A stretch of 64,000 nucleotides of DNA from Crambe crambe. Its lineage: Eukaryota > Porifera > Demospongiae > Poecilosclerida > Crambeidae. The position numbers and the translations under genes were made by a program. Positions within the stretch are counted from its first letter, which is position 1. The number at the start of each line of letters is the position of its first letter. Of the stretch, positions 11,280 through 22,115 are shown piece after piece. The notes beneath the pieces are model-generated. The model was not told the origin of the DNA, ran no database searches, and saw only the letters and a program-made list of their open reading frames with translations. Location of the stretch: positions 1,116,001 to 1,180,000 of the forward strand of contig OZ004582.1 in the NCBI GenBank assembly GCA_963924555.1, in the 5' to 3' direction.

Positions 11280-11806
11280 GAGAAAGATTCTGAGCCACCA
11301 GTGATTCAGAGCAGGTTTATAAGACCAATCTGACGGAAGTTGTTTTGCAGCAAGAAGAGGATTTCATCTCACCCTGAGAGCAGTCAAAGACAAACTCCAG
11401 GCTGCTGATCGTGACCACATTAGTCCTTCGTGTTATCGTTCACAGACGATTTCGCCTGTCCTGTGCATAACCCCTTGCGAGGAAACTTTTGAAAAGGCAC
11501 TATCACTCAGAGCAATATTGCACACAACTCTTTACCTCCACAAAAATTCAAAGGGAATTTCAGTTGTCTGAGCTAGTTGCGCGCGGAAAATTTTCCTGAC
11601 CACGCCCACTTTTGTCTTAACCACACCACACATGACGTAGGGTATTATTATATAGATGCTATGATAATTATGCTCACCAAACAATAAAAAATTAATGATA
11701 CTTGAATGTCATACCTTTTGATTGTTTTTTGTTTCGTTTATGACTTGCAACTGTAGGTGCTTGCTCATTAATTAATAATGTCATGTTTTAATGGTGCACT
11801 GATGGA
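11280..11806. other. No gene seen
   Basis: Degenerate sequence with stops in all frames, possibly further decay of the LINE-like fragment upstream. The stretch CCACGCCCACTTTTG near 11,600 has the look of a short dispersed repeat, but I cannot define ends. Confidence 0.4.
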
Positions 11807-12007
11807 GTGTTTGTTTACTTTTGGGGTAAAGCACCAGCTGTCAATTACTTTGGAAGAAGAGTAAAGGTCTTTTTTGATGATAACAAATGGTATACTGGTG
11901 TCATTGTTGGACCAAACTTGCAGATGTGGGTAACAAAGTTTAAGGATGGGACAGAGCAAAGTACTGAAGATCCATCCACAGACAAGGATTACAAACTCTT
12001 GAACTGA
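11807..12007 (+). CDS. Small Tudor/PWWP-like domain ORF fragment
   Basis: Residues 16-52 of the frame read FGRRVKVFFDDNKWYTGVIV followed by a gap and VTKFKDGTEQ. This is the pattern of a small beta-barrel (Tudor/Agenet-like), in which a basic-aromatic strand meets W-Y-x-G-x-V. Such domains bind methylated tails or DNA and are common in TE-derived animal proteins. A splice acceptor may lie at about 11,820 (TTTGGGG...CACCAG); the initiating codon is uncertain. No neighbour helps to define a full gene. Confidence 0.4.
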   Translation: MFVYFWGKAPAVNYFGRRVKVFFDDNKWYTGVIVGPNLQMWVTKFKDGTEQSTEDPSTDKDYKLLN

Positions 12008-12134
12008 CTGAATTCACACACTCAGGTATGATTCCTCAGGATATTTGTGATCACATTCATACTCATTGATTTATGTATACCTATCTCCTATCTAATTAGT
12101 CAATCTTCATATTTACCAGTTGCATCATCGTTGC

Positions 12135-12178
12135 TAACAAGTGAGCGCAAAAAATTTCTTCTAAATAAATAGGTGCCA
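12135..12178 (+). repeat. Solo terminus of the fold-back/MITE family
   Basis: AACAAGTGAGCGCAAAAAAT followed by TTCTTCTAAATAAA matches the left end of the 3777-4780 element. No matching right end is seen nearby, so this is a truncated copy. Confidence 0.65.
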
Positions 12179-12373
12179 ACCGTCCCGGGACAGTCCGAAT
12201 TCATCACTATGTCACGGAGTCCCGGGAAGCTACTGTTCTGTCCCGGAAACTAGGCAGACAGCTAATTTACACTAGCCACTGACTCCTCAGTTGATATAGA
12301 GAAGGCTGCAGCATGCACTTAGCGGTAGTGGTTTTGTGGTTTTAAACCCATACAACTTGCATGCCCACAATTA

Positions 12374-12516
12374 AGGATACTCAGCAGCCTGTTGAGAATG
12401 AACTTGATGAACTAGTATCATGGATACTCAGCAGCCTGTTGAGAATGAACTTGATGAACTAGTATCATGGATACTCAGCAGCCTGTTGAGAATGAACTTG
12501 ATGAACTAGTATCATG
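12374..12516 (+). repeat. Three 47-bp tandem units
   Basis: The unit begins GGATACTCAGCAGCCTGTTG and ends GAACTAGTATCAT. There are three essentially identical copies. The 47-nt period is not a multiple of three, so the array does not encode a repeated peptide. Confidence 0.9.
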
Positions 12517-12534
12517 ATTATGAATTCTATAAGA

Positions 12535-12920
12535 ATTACGTCATTATGGGTGTGGTTGTTGGGTGTGGCCTTTGTCCCTGAAATGGATTTTGGCACCTAT
12601 GTATCACTGATCTGTGAAGTAGCACTTTAGTCAAAACTAATAGCAAAAGATCAGCCTCTAGGTGCCGAGATGGCCTATAGCCAGTAAGTCGGGGCGTTGA
12701 TCTTATATTTATTATCCTTATTAATATAAAGAAAAGGAACAAAAGTCAATTTTAGAACTCGTTTTTTCTTATGTTAGCAATGAATTGAAAATTCTCCTCT
12801 CTTCTTTGTAGATGTAATACTTCACTGTAGCCTTCTGAGAACCTGTAGAGTAAGGGTAAAAGAGAAAGAAGAGTTTTAGTTTATACTGTCTTATGACTTT
12901 TGACCCTCCATTCCTACTTA
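12535..12920 (-). repeat. Dispersed repeat, copy 1
   Basis: It contains CAAAAGATCAGCCTCTAGGT, CTATAGCCAGTAAGTC, GAACAAAAGTCAATTTT and ACCTGTAGAGTAAGGGTA. The same words occur in inverted order at 27,550-27,870, and a shorter piece occurs at 32,195-32,260. No coding sequence was seen, so this is probably a non-autonomous element. Confidence 0.6.
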
Positions 12921-12994
12921 GAGAGTGCTAATGCATTCTCGATTTCATAAGGTGGGTAGCTAGTAGTGATGTTAGTTCATTGCCATCACTGTGA

Positions 12995-13250
12995 CATTGA
13001 TATATGGGACCATCTTATGTACGGTGGGTGGAGCCCAGAGGAGTATGCTCCTGTGATGTTGTGACAACGTATGGGACTATCTTATGTACGGTGGGTGGAG
13101 CCCAGAGGAGTATGTCCCTGTGATGTTGTGACAACGTGTATGGTGGGTGGAGCCCAGAGTAGTATGCCCCTGTGATGTTGTGACAACGCACATAAGATGG
13201 TCCCTATAGAATTATATGGGTCCATCTTATGTAGAGTGGGTGGAGTATGG
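12995..13250 (+). repeat. Minisatellite, three to four units of about 60-65 bp
   Basis: The unit contains GGTGGGTGGAGCCCAGAGGA followed by GTATG and TGTGATGTTGTGACAACG. The copies are diverged, and the last is partial (GAGTGGGTGGAGTATGG). A looser AGACCCATAATATTAGGGA-type array follows to about 13,440. Confidence 0.8.
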
Positions 13251-13440
13251 GGTAAATCCGGCAATTTGAGAACTAATTGTACATAAGAAAGCCCCTTAGT
13301 ATAAGGGACTCCATACATAAGAAAGACCCATAATATTAGGGATCTCTGGTACATAAAACAGACCCATAATAGTGAGTACATAGGAAAGACCCATGATATT
13401 AGGTGGACCCATAATATTAGGGATCTTTTTGCAAATAAAG
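13250..13440 (+). repeat. Short interspersed tandem words
   Basis: ACATAAGAAAGACCCATAAT and ATATTAGGGATC recur three to four times at irregular spacing. This may be the edge of the neighbouring minisatellite. Confidence 0.55.
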
Positions 13441-13908
13441 TACTCTTCTACCAACCCCGAATATCATAAATTAAACACATCCATAGCAAAGTTATCAGTC
13501 ATGATGAACAGTTAGAGCAATAGGAAAAAATGTACACACTCACATGGTACCAATCTTTGTAGCCATGTGACCTTTTTCTATCTGCTTACAGAAGCAGAAC
13601 ACTGGAACCACCTGAAGAGAATTGCTCTTCTTTTTGTGCTAGGAAAAGGAGTGATTGCTCTGTTGTCCAAGCACTTAAGGAGGTGACATCTTAATTAAGG
13701 TATAATGCAATGATGAAGGGGCATCACCAGAACAAAGTGACTCAGCAAAAGCGATAGCGAAAAGACCACAGTCATCTGAACCCCTCTGAATATTAATGCA
13801 GCAATCTGCTCCTTGGAAATACACCAGTCCAGGAGGGTTTACTGTCATTAGAGATAGTTATCCAATCTATCTCTGATATTAATAATCTGTACAATCAGGA
13901 TCCAATCT
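13441..13908. other. No gene seen
   Basis: No supported coding block, repeat or RNA gene. Confidence 0.45.
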
Positions 13909-13933
13909 TTTTTTTTTTTTTTTTTTTTTTTCT

Positions 13934-13964
<31 letters not shown>

Positions 13965-13972
13965 GGGGGGTT
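13909..13972. repeat. Long T tract followed by long G tract
   Basis: About 33 nearly pure T are followed by about 28 G, then TTGGGGGG. On the minus strand this creates a false ORF with poly-Pro and poly-Lys. Such a compound homopolymer is polymerase-slippage-prone, and its exact length is probably unreliable in any assembly. Confidence 0.9.
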
Positions 13973-14440
13973 GGGGGGATTGAGCCTCAACTATACATGT
14001 ATGAATCTGGGCATATAGGATGTGAATGAAATAATCACAGCTTGTGCATGCATACTTACCCAAACTTCGCTTTTTTTTTATGTATTCATAGAGCTCCAGA
14101 TCAAGATATCTTGATTTATATCTTTCTAATTATAATGGATGAAAGTATATGCATGTATTATAATAATATTACAGTCCATGCAGACATGCATGACTACTGA
14201 CCTTGCTCTGAGTCTAAATTATCAGCTTTGGCATTTACATTACATTAGTAGTCATACACTCCTACATGGCCTTTTTATTTAGCATAATTTTTTTTTCCTT
14301 TCACTTGTAGTATGTAGAGTCAAGGATTCTGCTATAACTCAATTTGCTACCTTATTCTTTCCAGTAGCTTTATCAAACTTCATATAAAACACTTTTCCAT
14401 CTTTGATTTTTAATGTAACTGCCTTTCTTCGAAAATGAAC
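13973..14440. other. No gene seen
   Basis: AT-rich sequence without a supported feature. Confidence 0.4.
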
Positions 14441-14953
14441 CTTTCTTCATTGTTGGAAGAGCTCTCAGAATACAGGATACTTTTTTCAAGTATATTATCT
14501 CCATTAGATTCTGGAGATTCTAGAGATTCTAGAAACCCTGTTGGAGTTCATTTATAGGGAGCTGGAGGTGCTGGGGTTATTGACTGGAGGGCAGGTACTG
14601 GTCAAGCACTGGACGAAATTCGATTCCTGACTACTTCTACTGCTGACCATCCAACTTTCCTGTACTTTACAGGATCACTGACAATGAGGACTGTCAGAAG
14701 AAGAATGTGTGAGTATAATCTTTCAGTTCGAAGCTTGTACAGCAGTATATCCAATCAAGACCTTGATGTAATTGTAGAGCAAATACAGCAGCGATTTGGT
14801 TTGTGTGCTAGGGCATCTACTAGCCCGAGGAATCAGGGTCCAACAACGTGTCAAAGAGAGTCAAAGAAGGGTAGTGTTGTATTGCGCAGATTAACTTCCA
14901 TAAATGGACCTTTGGCTCTGTGGCACATTGATGGGAACCACAAACTCATAAGG
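14440..14953 (+). pseudogene. Integrase-core (rve-type) transposase N-terminal fragment
   Basis: The clear part reads TMRTVRRRMCEYNLSVRSLY (HTH-like), then DVIVEQIQQRFG, then VVLRRLTSINGPLALWHIDG with NHKLIR. The aspartate in WHIDGNHKL is the first acidic residue expected of the integrase core in this animal family. The frame then meets GTTAAG and the remainder of the core (second D, E) is missing. Upstream, 14,440-14,680 gives only broken similarity. It is a 5' remnant of a mobile or domesticated integrase gene. Confidence 0.6.
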
Positions 14954-15436
14954 TTAAGCTCTCTCTCCCTCCCCTCCCTCCATCCTGCTACCCGACGGGT
15001 GTTTCCTCGCGGCACTACGTTAATTTAGAACTTGTATATTTTAATTACGGTATGTGTCTCGGCCCATAGCAACCTGACCTCTTGGTTGCCTAGGGTCTGT
15101 TGACCTCCCCAGGTCCAGTAACCTTGTAGAAAATACTTAAAAAGGTCAAACAGCACTAGAACATGACCATTAATGCTTTGCGCATGCTAAATACACACGA
15201 TAAGCAACTGAGCATTCGGTTTCCAAGCAACGGTAATTCAATTCATAAAGAAGGCGGTCGCTTGTGGTTCAATTGCTGTCTAAACAGGAAGTACTTCCAA
15301 GGTATTAACCGCATGAATCAATAGATGAATAGCTAAACATCTCAATTCTCTAAATATTATACTATGGCCCATTTTTTTATAGCAATGGAACACCATCTAA
15401 GTAACCTAAAAAAATTGTGACCTGAAAATTTCAACA
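14954..15436. other. No gene seen
   Basis: The expected second half of the integrase core is not here, and no other coding block is visible. Confidence 0.4.
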
Positions 15437-16090
15437 TGGGTACCACATGAATTTTGCAATATCTGCTATGGTCGTAGTGGTGGTACTAAAAAGGTCAAGT
15501 CACAGGGAAGGCCCCGAAATGATGATAGATGTCAACACCATAAGCCCTCCTAAGTACACCGACCTAACATTGTATTCATCTCTGTTCCTTAAATCTTCAT
15601 TCCTCGATGATCTACTCTGTCAACATCGCAAATGCATCGCTAATCAACCTCTGGAACTCATCCCATGCCGGCACCTGATTTGTATATCTTGCATTTCAAA
15701 GATTACAGAGAGCCGCACCCTCACCTGTACATACAATCCCAAATATCAATACCCCACCCTTTAGTCTTGAACATACTTGGCAGTCTCTTGCTCAAATGCC
15801 CCAGGGAGTGTGGTGAAGTGATCGAGCTGGGACATCTGGAGAAACATTTGGCATCAAACTGCTCGCACACATATACTCCACCCCTATCCCAAATCACAGT
15901 AGAGCACCTACTCGATTCCATGGCCATGTTGGCTGAGAAGTTTATACCCTCTAGTGGTTCTGTCACCTACAGGTCACCCAGTGGAAAGGTTTGCCCTAAT
16001 AACATTAATTCCATAAAGTAGTAATGATCTTACCTCTACTGACATATGTCAGACTCACTACTCCAAGAGTTGCAATTCCAGGCCAAGTCA
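15437..16090 (+). pseudogene. RING-like/zinc-cluster N-terminal part of a RAG1-like-layout TE protein
   Basis: About 15,455-15,545 reads VPHEFCNICYG. A shifted frame then gives DDLLCQHRKC and PLELIPCRHLICISCISKI (RING-like C-H-C-C). Another frame gives LLLKCPRECGEVIELGHLEK with HLASNCSH, a TRAF/RAG1-type zinc knuckle, followed by VTYRSPSGKV. In uncharacterised multi-copy animal proteins this N-terminal layout goes with the C-terminal domain found here at 18,944-19,437. The central catalytic region is missing. Two frameshifts are present. Confidence 0.5.
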
Positions 16091-16100
16091 ACACAAAAAA

Positions 16101-18943
16101 ATGAGCACCTCCTTAGAACACACCGAAACCTGGGGTACACATACCTTACCACAAGTTAGCAACCCACACCTAATTTCTGCACCACATGTTGTATGGCTTC
16201 CTAGTGAGCCACTGAAATTTCACAAATTTTGGCAATATACCTGCATTCTTCAGCTAATAACTCTTGCTCTAATTAATTCTAGGGGCCAGTAATGGTATCA
16301 CTGTACTCCTTATGAAATTTCCTTTCAGATGATGAGCCTGAAGTGAGTGGTCACTTATAAAGAGGTCAAAGGTCATCAGTTATAATCTTTAATTTTGCAT
16401 TACTTAAAAACGACGTCTTTTTTTTCTGCCAAAAACTTTTTACTTAGTCTTTAACAACTATTCTTTACATTGTACAAGTTTGGTGATGGGATCTTGATGG
16501 GATTGGAAAACACAGGCTTTCAAACACAGCTGGGTAAATAGCTTTGCTACTATGTTTCACTGTCTCATGGTTAACATTCTACTGTTTTGCAATTAGTTGG
16601 TTATCGCAAAGTTGAAATGGTACCGATAAAATCAGCAATTTTTGGAAGTTGGTTATCCATGTGAAATGGCACTGATAAAGTCGACAATGTAGTAATTAGC
16701 ATTGTTGCAGTGAATGTTAATACTATTATACACAACTTTGCTGTAGTCCCTGGCAGTGGGAACACGGAAGGTATGGCTGAGTGGAGACAGAGTTGCTGCA
16801 ACCCCTTCAACAAAGTCCATCACACTGTCAGAAAAAAGAGTCAGCTTAGGGCAGTAACAAAGCAGATGTGTAAGAAGGTCCCTTCTATGCTGCCAGGAGA
16901 AAAGATATGTAGAAAACAGGTGTCAGGTATGAGTGAGCCTACAGAATCAGAAAAGTCTCAATCAAGATCATTCACCATCAGAGCAAAAGATAGGATTCTC
17001 AAAGTTTGCAGAACTGCGCCCAAGGCATTGTGTTTTGGCAGGTGCAAGTGGCACCCATTCCGTTTGCGTATGCACTATACATCAGAATGTGAAACTGATG
17101 ATGCAAAGTATCAAGGGACTCACTACATCCAATGGTACATCCCTTCAAGCATACCAACACTGTACCTCCTTTACCTAGTTGCTATTTAGGTACTTGTAAT
17201 TCTTGCCCTGGATTTGCTGCTCTAGAGGAGGTGTTACACAGTATGCTTGATGACAATGTGATTGACTACGTAACATTCAAACAGTGGGTCTCAGTGGATC
17301 ACTCTACACTGGATACATTCAGCAAACCAGCCGATGAATTTGTTGAGTTTTTCTGTGATAAACTCAAACTTCTCATTCCACATTCATTTGTTGCAACACA
17401 ACAGGCCTCCTTTTTCAGTGAGCGTAAGTCTACTCTCCAAACTGGTGAGTTGATTGTACAAGCAGACTTCTCTCTGAGAACTATGCATTTGTCCTGCAAG
17501 ATGCAGTCCAGGGCTTCCACTGGAACAATTCTCAGGCAACAGTCCATCCATTTGTAATTTACCAACAGTCAGGAGAAGAATGTCATATTAGCTATGTGAT
17601 AATCTCTGACTGTATGCATCATGACACCATAGCTCTTTACCTTTTTCAAAAGAATCAGATCACCTTTCTCAAGCAAGTACTTCATACCGGACCAAAGAAG
17701 ATAATCTATTTCTCAGATGGGGCTGCATCACAGTATAAGAACCGAAAGAATTTTGTGAATTTGTGCAATCATGAGACAGATTTTGGTGTTAAAGCTGAAT
17801 GGCACTTCAGTGCTACATCCCATGGCAAAGGAGCATGTGATGGTGTTGGCGGAACTGTAAAGCGCCTTGCTTCCCGAGCCAGTCTCCAAAGACCTTATGA
17901 TCAGCAGATAATAACTCCACATCAATTGTTTGAATGGGCGTCCAACAACATACAAGGAATTGTTTTCCAGTATTGCAGTTGCTCAGAGTATGAAGAAGTG
18001 AAAAATCAATTAGAAGCTCGCTTTCAGGCATCCCGCACCATACCAGGAACGCGCAAATTTCACTCCTTTATTCCTGTATCACAAGAAAGTATTCAAGTAC
18101 GATTATTTTCAAGAGCAACAACCATCAAAACAGAAAAGGTGACAAAATAAGAAAGTGAACTTGCAATCGATGATATTTCTGGCTTCGTCACGTGTGTTTA
18201 TGATGCTCATCGGTGGCTAGCTTTAGTGCTCGAGACAGACAAGGAGAATGCTGAATTGAAGGTGACATTCCTGCATCCACAAGGGCCTTCCCATTCCTTT
18301 AAGTACCCCACTCAACCAGACATCCTAGTTGTTCCCTCAAGTGATATTTTAACTAAGGTTAATGCAAAGACTGCTACTGGCCATACTTACACTCTCAGTA
18401 GAAAATAAGTACAATTAGTATTACCATAGCAACAACAATGATTTGTTTAGCTATATGCATTGTGAAGATATTTTTGACAGAGTACATGTACTAACATGGT
18501 ATAGCTAATACTGTTACCTAGCTGTGTTTGAAAGCCTGTGTTTTCCAATCCCATCGAGATCCCATCACCAAACTTGTACAATATAAAGAGTAGTTGTTAA
18601 AGACTAAGTAAAAAGTTTTTGGCAGAAAAAAAAGACGTCATTTTTAAGTAATGTAAAATTTAAAGATTATAACTGATGACCTTTGACCTCTTAACAAGTA
18701 CCACTCACTTTAGGCACATCATCTGAAAGGAAATTTCATAAGGAGTACAGTGATGCCATTACTGGCCCCTAGAATTAATTAGAGCAAGAGTTATTAGCTG
18801 AAGAATGCAGGTATATTGTGAAATTTCAGTGGCTCATAACTAGGAAGCCATACAATATGTGGTACAGAAATTAGGTGTGGGTTGCTAACTTGTGGTAAGG
18901 TATGTGTACCCCAGGTTTCGGTGTGTTCTAAGGAGGTGCTCAT
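16101..18943 (+). mobile_element. 2.84-kb DNA transposon with about 430-bp inverted repeats
   Basis: The left terminus ATGAGCACCTCCTTAGAACA and the right terminus (the reverse complement, ending GGAGGTGCTCAT) are inverted copies that extend to about 16,545 and 18,515. Between them lies one transposase-like gene. The element sits inside the RAG1-like-layout gene. A clean target duplication is not evident, perhaps because host sequence was deleted at the site. The superfamily is not known to me. Confidence 0.85.
16710..18408 (+). pseudogene. DDE-like transposase of the long-TIR element
   Basis: In order: CCNPFNKVHHTVRKKSQ (zinc-type N-terminus, about 16,795); MLDDNVIDYVTFKQWVSVD (17,245); GELIVQADFS, then after a 2-nt frameshift near 17,472 SENYAFVLQDAVQGFHWNNS; YFSDGAASQYKNRKNFVNLC (17,710); EWHFSATSHGKGACDGVGGT (17,800); and a C-terminal domain with VTFLHPQGPSHSFKYP. 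An in-frame TAA at 18,148 separates the last domain, but the frame reopens directly behind it. Conserved acidic and His/Gly motifs suggest a DDE nuclease. The family is familiar from invertebrate genomes but has no name I can give. Confidence 0.65.
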
Positions 18944-19437
18944 TACAATTGCTACCACCCGATGTCCAACACTCATCCACGACGCAGAATTTATGAACAA
19001 AACATTTGAGAAGGCGTTCAGCTTATTTGCAGCGTGTAGGGCAATCTATGATAGCAAATTTCAGATCTAGGTAAGTATACAAGTTAGATATGATTGATGA
19101 CTCGATCTTTCTTTGTTGCTGGATTTCCACAGAGGCGAAGATAGATAAATTCATGGAGTTCTACAGAGAATCATTCCCCGAAGCCACAGTAACCCCTAAA
19201 CTCCATATGATGGAGGACCACATTGTCCCTTTTCTGCAAAAGTGGAAAATAGGCCTAGGATTTCTAGGTGAACAGGGAGCAGAATCGATCCATGCACGCT
19301 TCAACTCAATTCGGTGCAACTACACCAACATGCCCAACAGGGTTCAAAGATTAGAGTGCATCCTAAAAGAGCATTTCAACCAAGTTTGTCCTGACAACCT
19401 TGTTATACAAATGAATGCAAAAAATTTCTTCGAATGA
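18944..19437 (+). pseudogene. C-terminal part of the RAG1-like-layout TE protein
   Basis: The first block reads EFMNKTFEKAFSLFAACRAI. After a short intron-like gap come LHMMEDHIVPFLQKWKIG and GEQGAESIHARFNSIRCNY, with a Cys near the end (VCPDN). Histidines and a conserved glutamate in GEQGAES are arranged like the C-terminal catalytic-glutamate helix of RAG1/Transib proteins. This is resemblance of layout, not proven homology. The final codons (MNAKNFFE) lie inside the MITE that begins at 19,407, so the native end is lost. Confidence 0.5.
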
Positions 19438-19547
19438 AGTAGGGATTAGCACATTGCTAGCTATTACAACTGTAGCTATGTGCTAAATTTGGGGCCATCC
19501 CTACTTCACATTTTTATTTCTAAGAAATTTTTTGCATTCACTTGTTT
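19407..19547. mobile_element. Palindromic MITE, about 140 bp
   Basis: It begins ACAAATGAATGCAAAAAATT and ends AATTTTTTGCATTCACTTGT, which are inverted copies, with GTAGGGAT and ATCCCTAC inside. The ends are related to those of 3777-4780 (AAGTGAGCGC replaced by AATGAATGC). No coding capacity. Confidence 0.8.
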
Positions 19548-19689
19548 CCATTGTGATTATGAAAATTGATAGATATTTAAGGTATAATGCTCCCTTGACC
19601 ACCTTGAAGGATGATCATCTGCAGTGTAATGGAAAATTATTAATATGATCACTGAGTACTATGAAAAATAATGTGTTTCCTTGAACATT

Positions 19690-22115
19690 CCTTCATTATT
19701 TTAGTAGGGTAAAAAACAGTGGTTTCGTGACCAACCTCTGCTGGAATAGTTGATTGTAAGGTTCGTAGAGCAGGTGATGCTGGGTCAAATGGAAAGCAAT
19801 CAAACTCCTTGAAGCATGATATTAGATCTTGTACAGCTTGCTCATCTCTGCACACACGTGCTGGAGCACATTCCTTATGCTTTTGAGAGAGTTGCTTTCT
19901 ATTCACCTGACTGTGAAGAGCAGCTCGAATTCGGCCAATGTTGTTGACATTTTTGGTATCAGCCATTAATTGCTTCTCATTGCGAAGAATTGACAGCCAG
20001 CCAGCCTTCATTTTTTAACCCTTATTCATCGTCATCTCTATCCACATGTCCCAAGGGATGGATGAGTATGGTTTACCTGTCATGGACTGAGCAAAGTTTG
20101 AGCTGAAAAATTGCTTCTGCTCAGTATTTAGTGACAAGAGCTTTGCCCAAAAATCTGGTAACCAACGTGCATAGTTGGTCTGGTCGTAGATGACTACATG
20201 TGTGTATGGCATACACATTCATCATCAGTACCTCTACCATTGACATAAAATCGATCGATCCAGTAGTTGGCCATATCTGACACTTCCAGATCCTGAAACA
20301 TGCTGGAGATCAGACTATTTATGGCTGGATCATTCTCAAGCTTTTCTAGAGCAGAAGCGAGGCACTCTTGGGAGTTTGACATTGGCTCACGGAGAACGCA
20401 TGAGTGTCTCATACATTAGAGAAAGGCAACGCAGGGCACGCCTATAGTGCTTTCCTCTCAAGGCTTGATCAACCGAACCCTCAGCTATAACTCCAGCAGC
20501 AACCAGAACGTCAGCAATACCACTTCCCTTGTAGTGCTTTGAGTATTTTCATTCTTGATCTCAACAAGCAGTGTGTAAACTGGCTGATCACCAACAACTA
20601 CTGCAAAGGGCATGTTTTTTCTTTGAATGGCTTTCTTTATTTTCCTCATGACATCATTAAGGACAGGCTTCTTGGGTAGGTCATGAAGTAGTAGGCCTTG
20701 CTCTTCTCCACAGGACCTGAGATCAAGGATTGAAAGCAGCGAACCCTGGAACTTTCTGATTGGTAGCGGCAGGTCGCTCACCAGCAACATCTGCACGTGC
20801 CAGTGCATGAATAGCACATCGCTTCCTGTGAGGTTCAGTACTTCCAACGCAAGCCTGTATTCTGTTACTGACTGGTGGTTCTCCTCGCTTTGAAGTGATG
20901 TAACGACCATGGGTCTGCATCCCTGTTGCTATCTCCTTCAGGGTGGATGATAAGGCTTTGACATCTTTAACCCGTTCATCACACTGAGGACCATGGTTTC
21001 CAAGGGAGACTCGCTGTACATACATTACATTTGTGTGATGTGATGTGTTGGCCCCTGTCAGGGTATCGTTCTGAAAATCATCATTGTCAACAATGATGAC
21101 ACCAGGCTTGTCCTCAGCTATTTCGTTGGGACAGTAGCAGAGCTGGAGGTCATGCACTGCCCATGCGTCCCTCAGGAGAAGCACTGAGGCATAACTAATG
21201 CTCCCACTCTATGAAAAACATCAACTAGCTCTTTGCTACGACTAAGTCCATGTAAATTCATGCCCAAATTGACAGAAGTTGTGGTTGGACTGCTAGTAGC
21301 ATAGTATGTGAGCATTGAAGCTAGTGCAAGAACCTTCGCATCAGGTGTGACCTGACCAGATTTTCTGAGTGAAGATATCAGCTGAACTAGAAGAGGGGAA
21401 GCATCTTCCTCCTGCTCAAGCTCCCTAACCTGTGGGGGCCAGGGAAGTTTTCTTGCTTTTCTGATCTCATCTCTCAACATACTGGCAACATTCTGTACTA
21501 GCTGATCATTGTCAATACCCAGTAATGAAATGACAGCTTCAATGTATGAGCTACTGCCACTAGTATCGTATATAACTTCACTCTGATTCTTTCTTGGGGA
21601 GACATGAAAGCCAATGCCATAACCAAACTCACGCACCAACATCTCCTTCACATAGCTTGACTTAACCCCCAAATTTGGTAAGCCAATGTCCCCATAATGC
21701 TTTTGTAAGCCCTGGAGTGTGATGATCTCGTGATCAACAAATACAACCTGACGAACATGGTCTATGAACATAGTCTGTGCCTCACGGTAAGTCGCATCAT
21801 GCATAAGAGGTACCTGTTCTTCAACTGACATCTTCTGATACTGCCCTACGTACTTTAGCCAACACTTGTGGTGGCATCTAATCTCAGTTGAAAAAGGATC
21901 AGTAATTGTATCAATGAGGCAGTTGATACGATCCGTCATAGCATCATCTTGCAATAGTATTCCAAGCTGAGGTGTAAGAAAGGAGAACCCACCTACCAGT
22001 TCGTTCAGGGTGCCTTTCATCTTCAGGTTTCATGCACCAAACACACAAGTTTTTAGATTTAAATGGAGGACAAAAATGCCTTTTATGGGCGCTAGACATT
22101 AAGTGGTAATGAATC
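19690..22115 (-). pseudogene. Cys-rich TE protein (CHHKCWLKY family), frameshifted
   Basis: From the N-terminus: FCPPFKSKNLCVWCMK (22,090); IRCHHKCWLKY (21,870); VKSSYVKEMLVREFGYGIGF (21,660); WPPQVREL and LASMLTYYATS (21,320); NLGMNLHGLSRSKELVDVFH (21,240); IIVDNDDFQNDTLTG (21,090); MPFAVVVGDQPVYTLLVEIK (20,570); YDQTNYARWLPDFWAKL (20,180); and FAQSMTGKPYSSIPWDMWIE (20,070). At least five frameshifts and one stop interrupt it. The last residues read through the left TIR. The family is recurrent in cnidarian, sponge and fish genomes and functionally uncharacterised. It probably binds zinc at its N-terminus. Confidence 0.7.

Noticed and set aside
13848-14063. Minus-strand ORF with poly-Pro and poly-Lys
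   Set aside because: It is only the translation of the poly-T/poly-G homopolymer tract.
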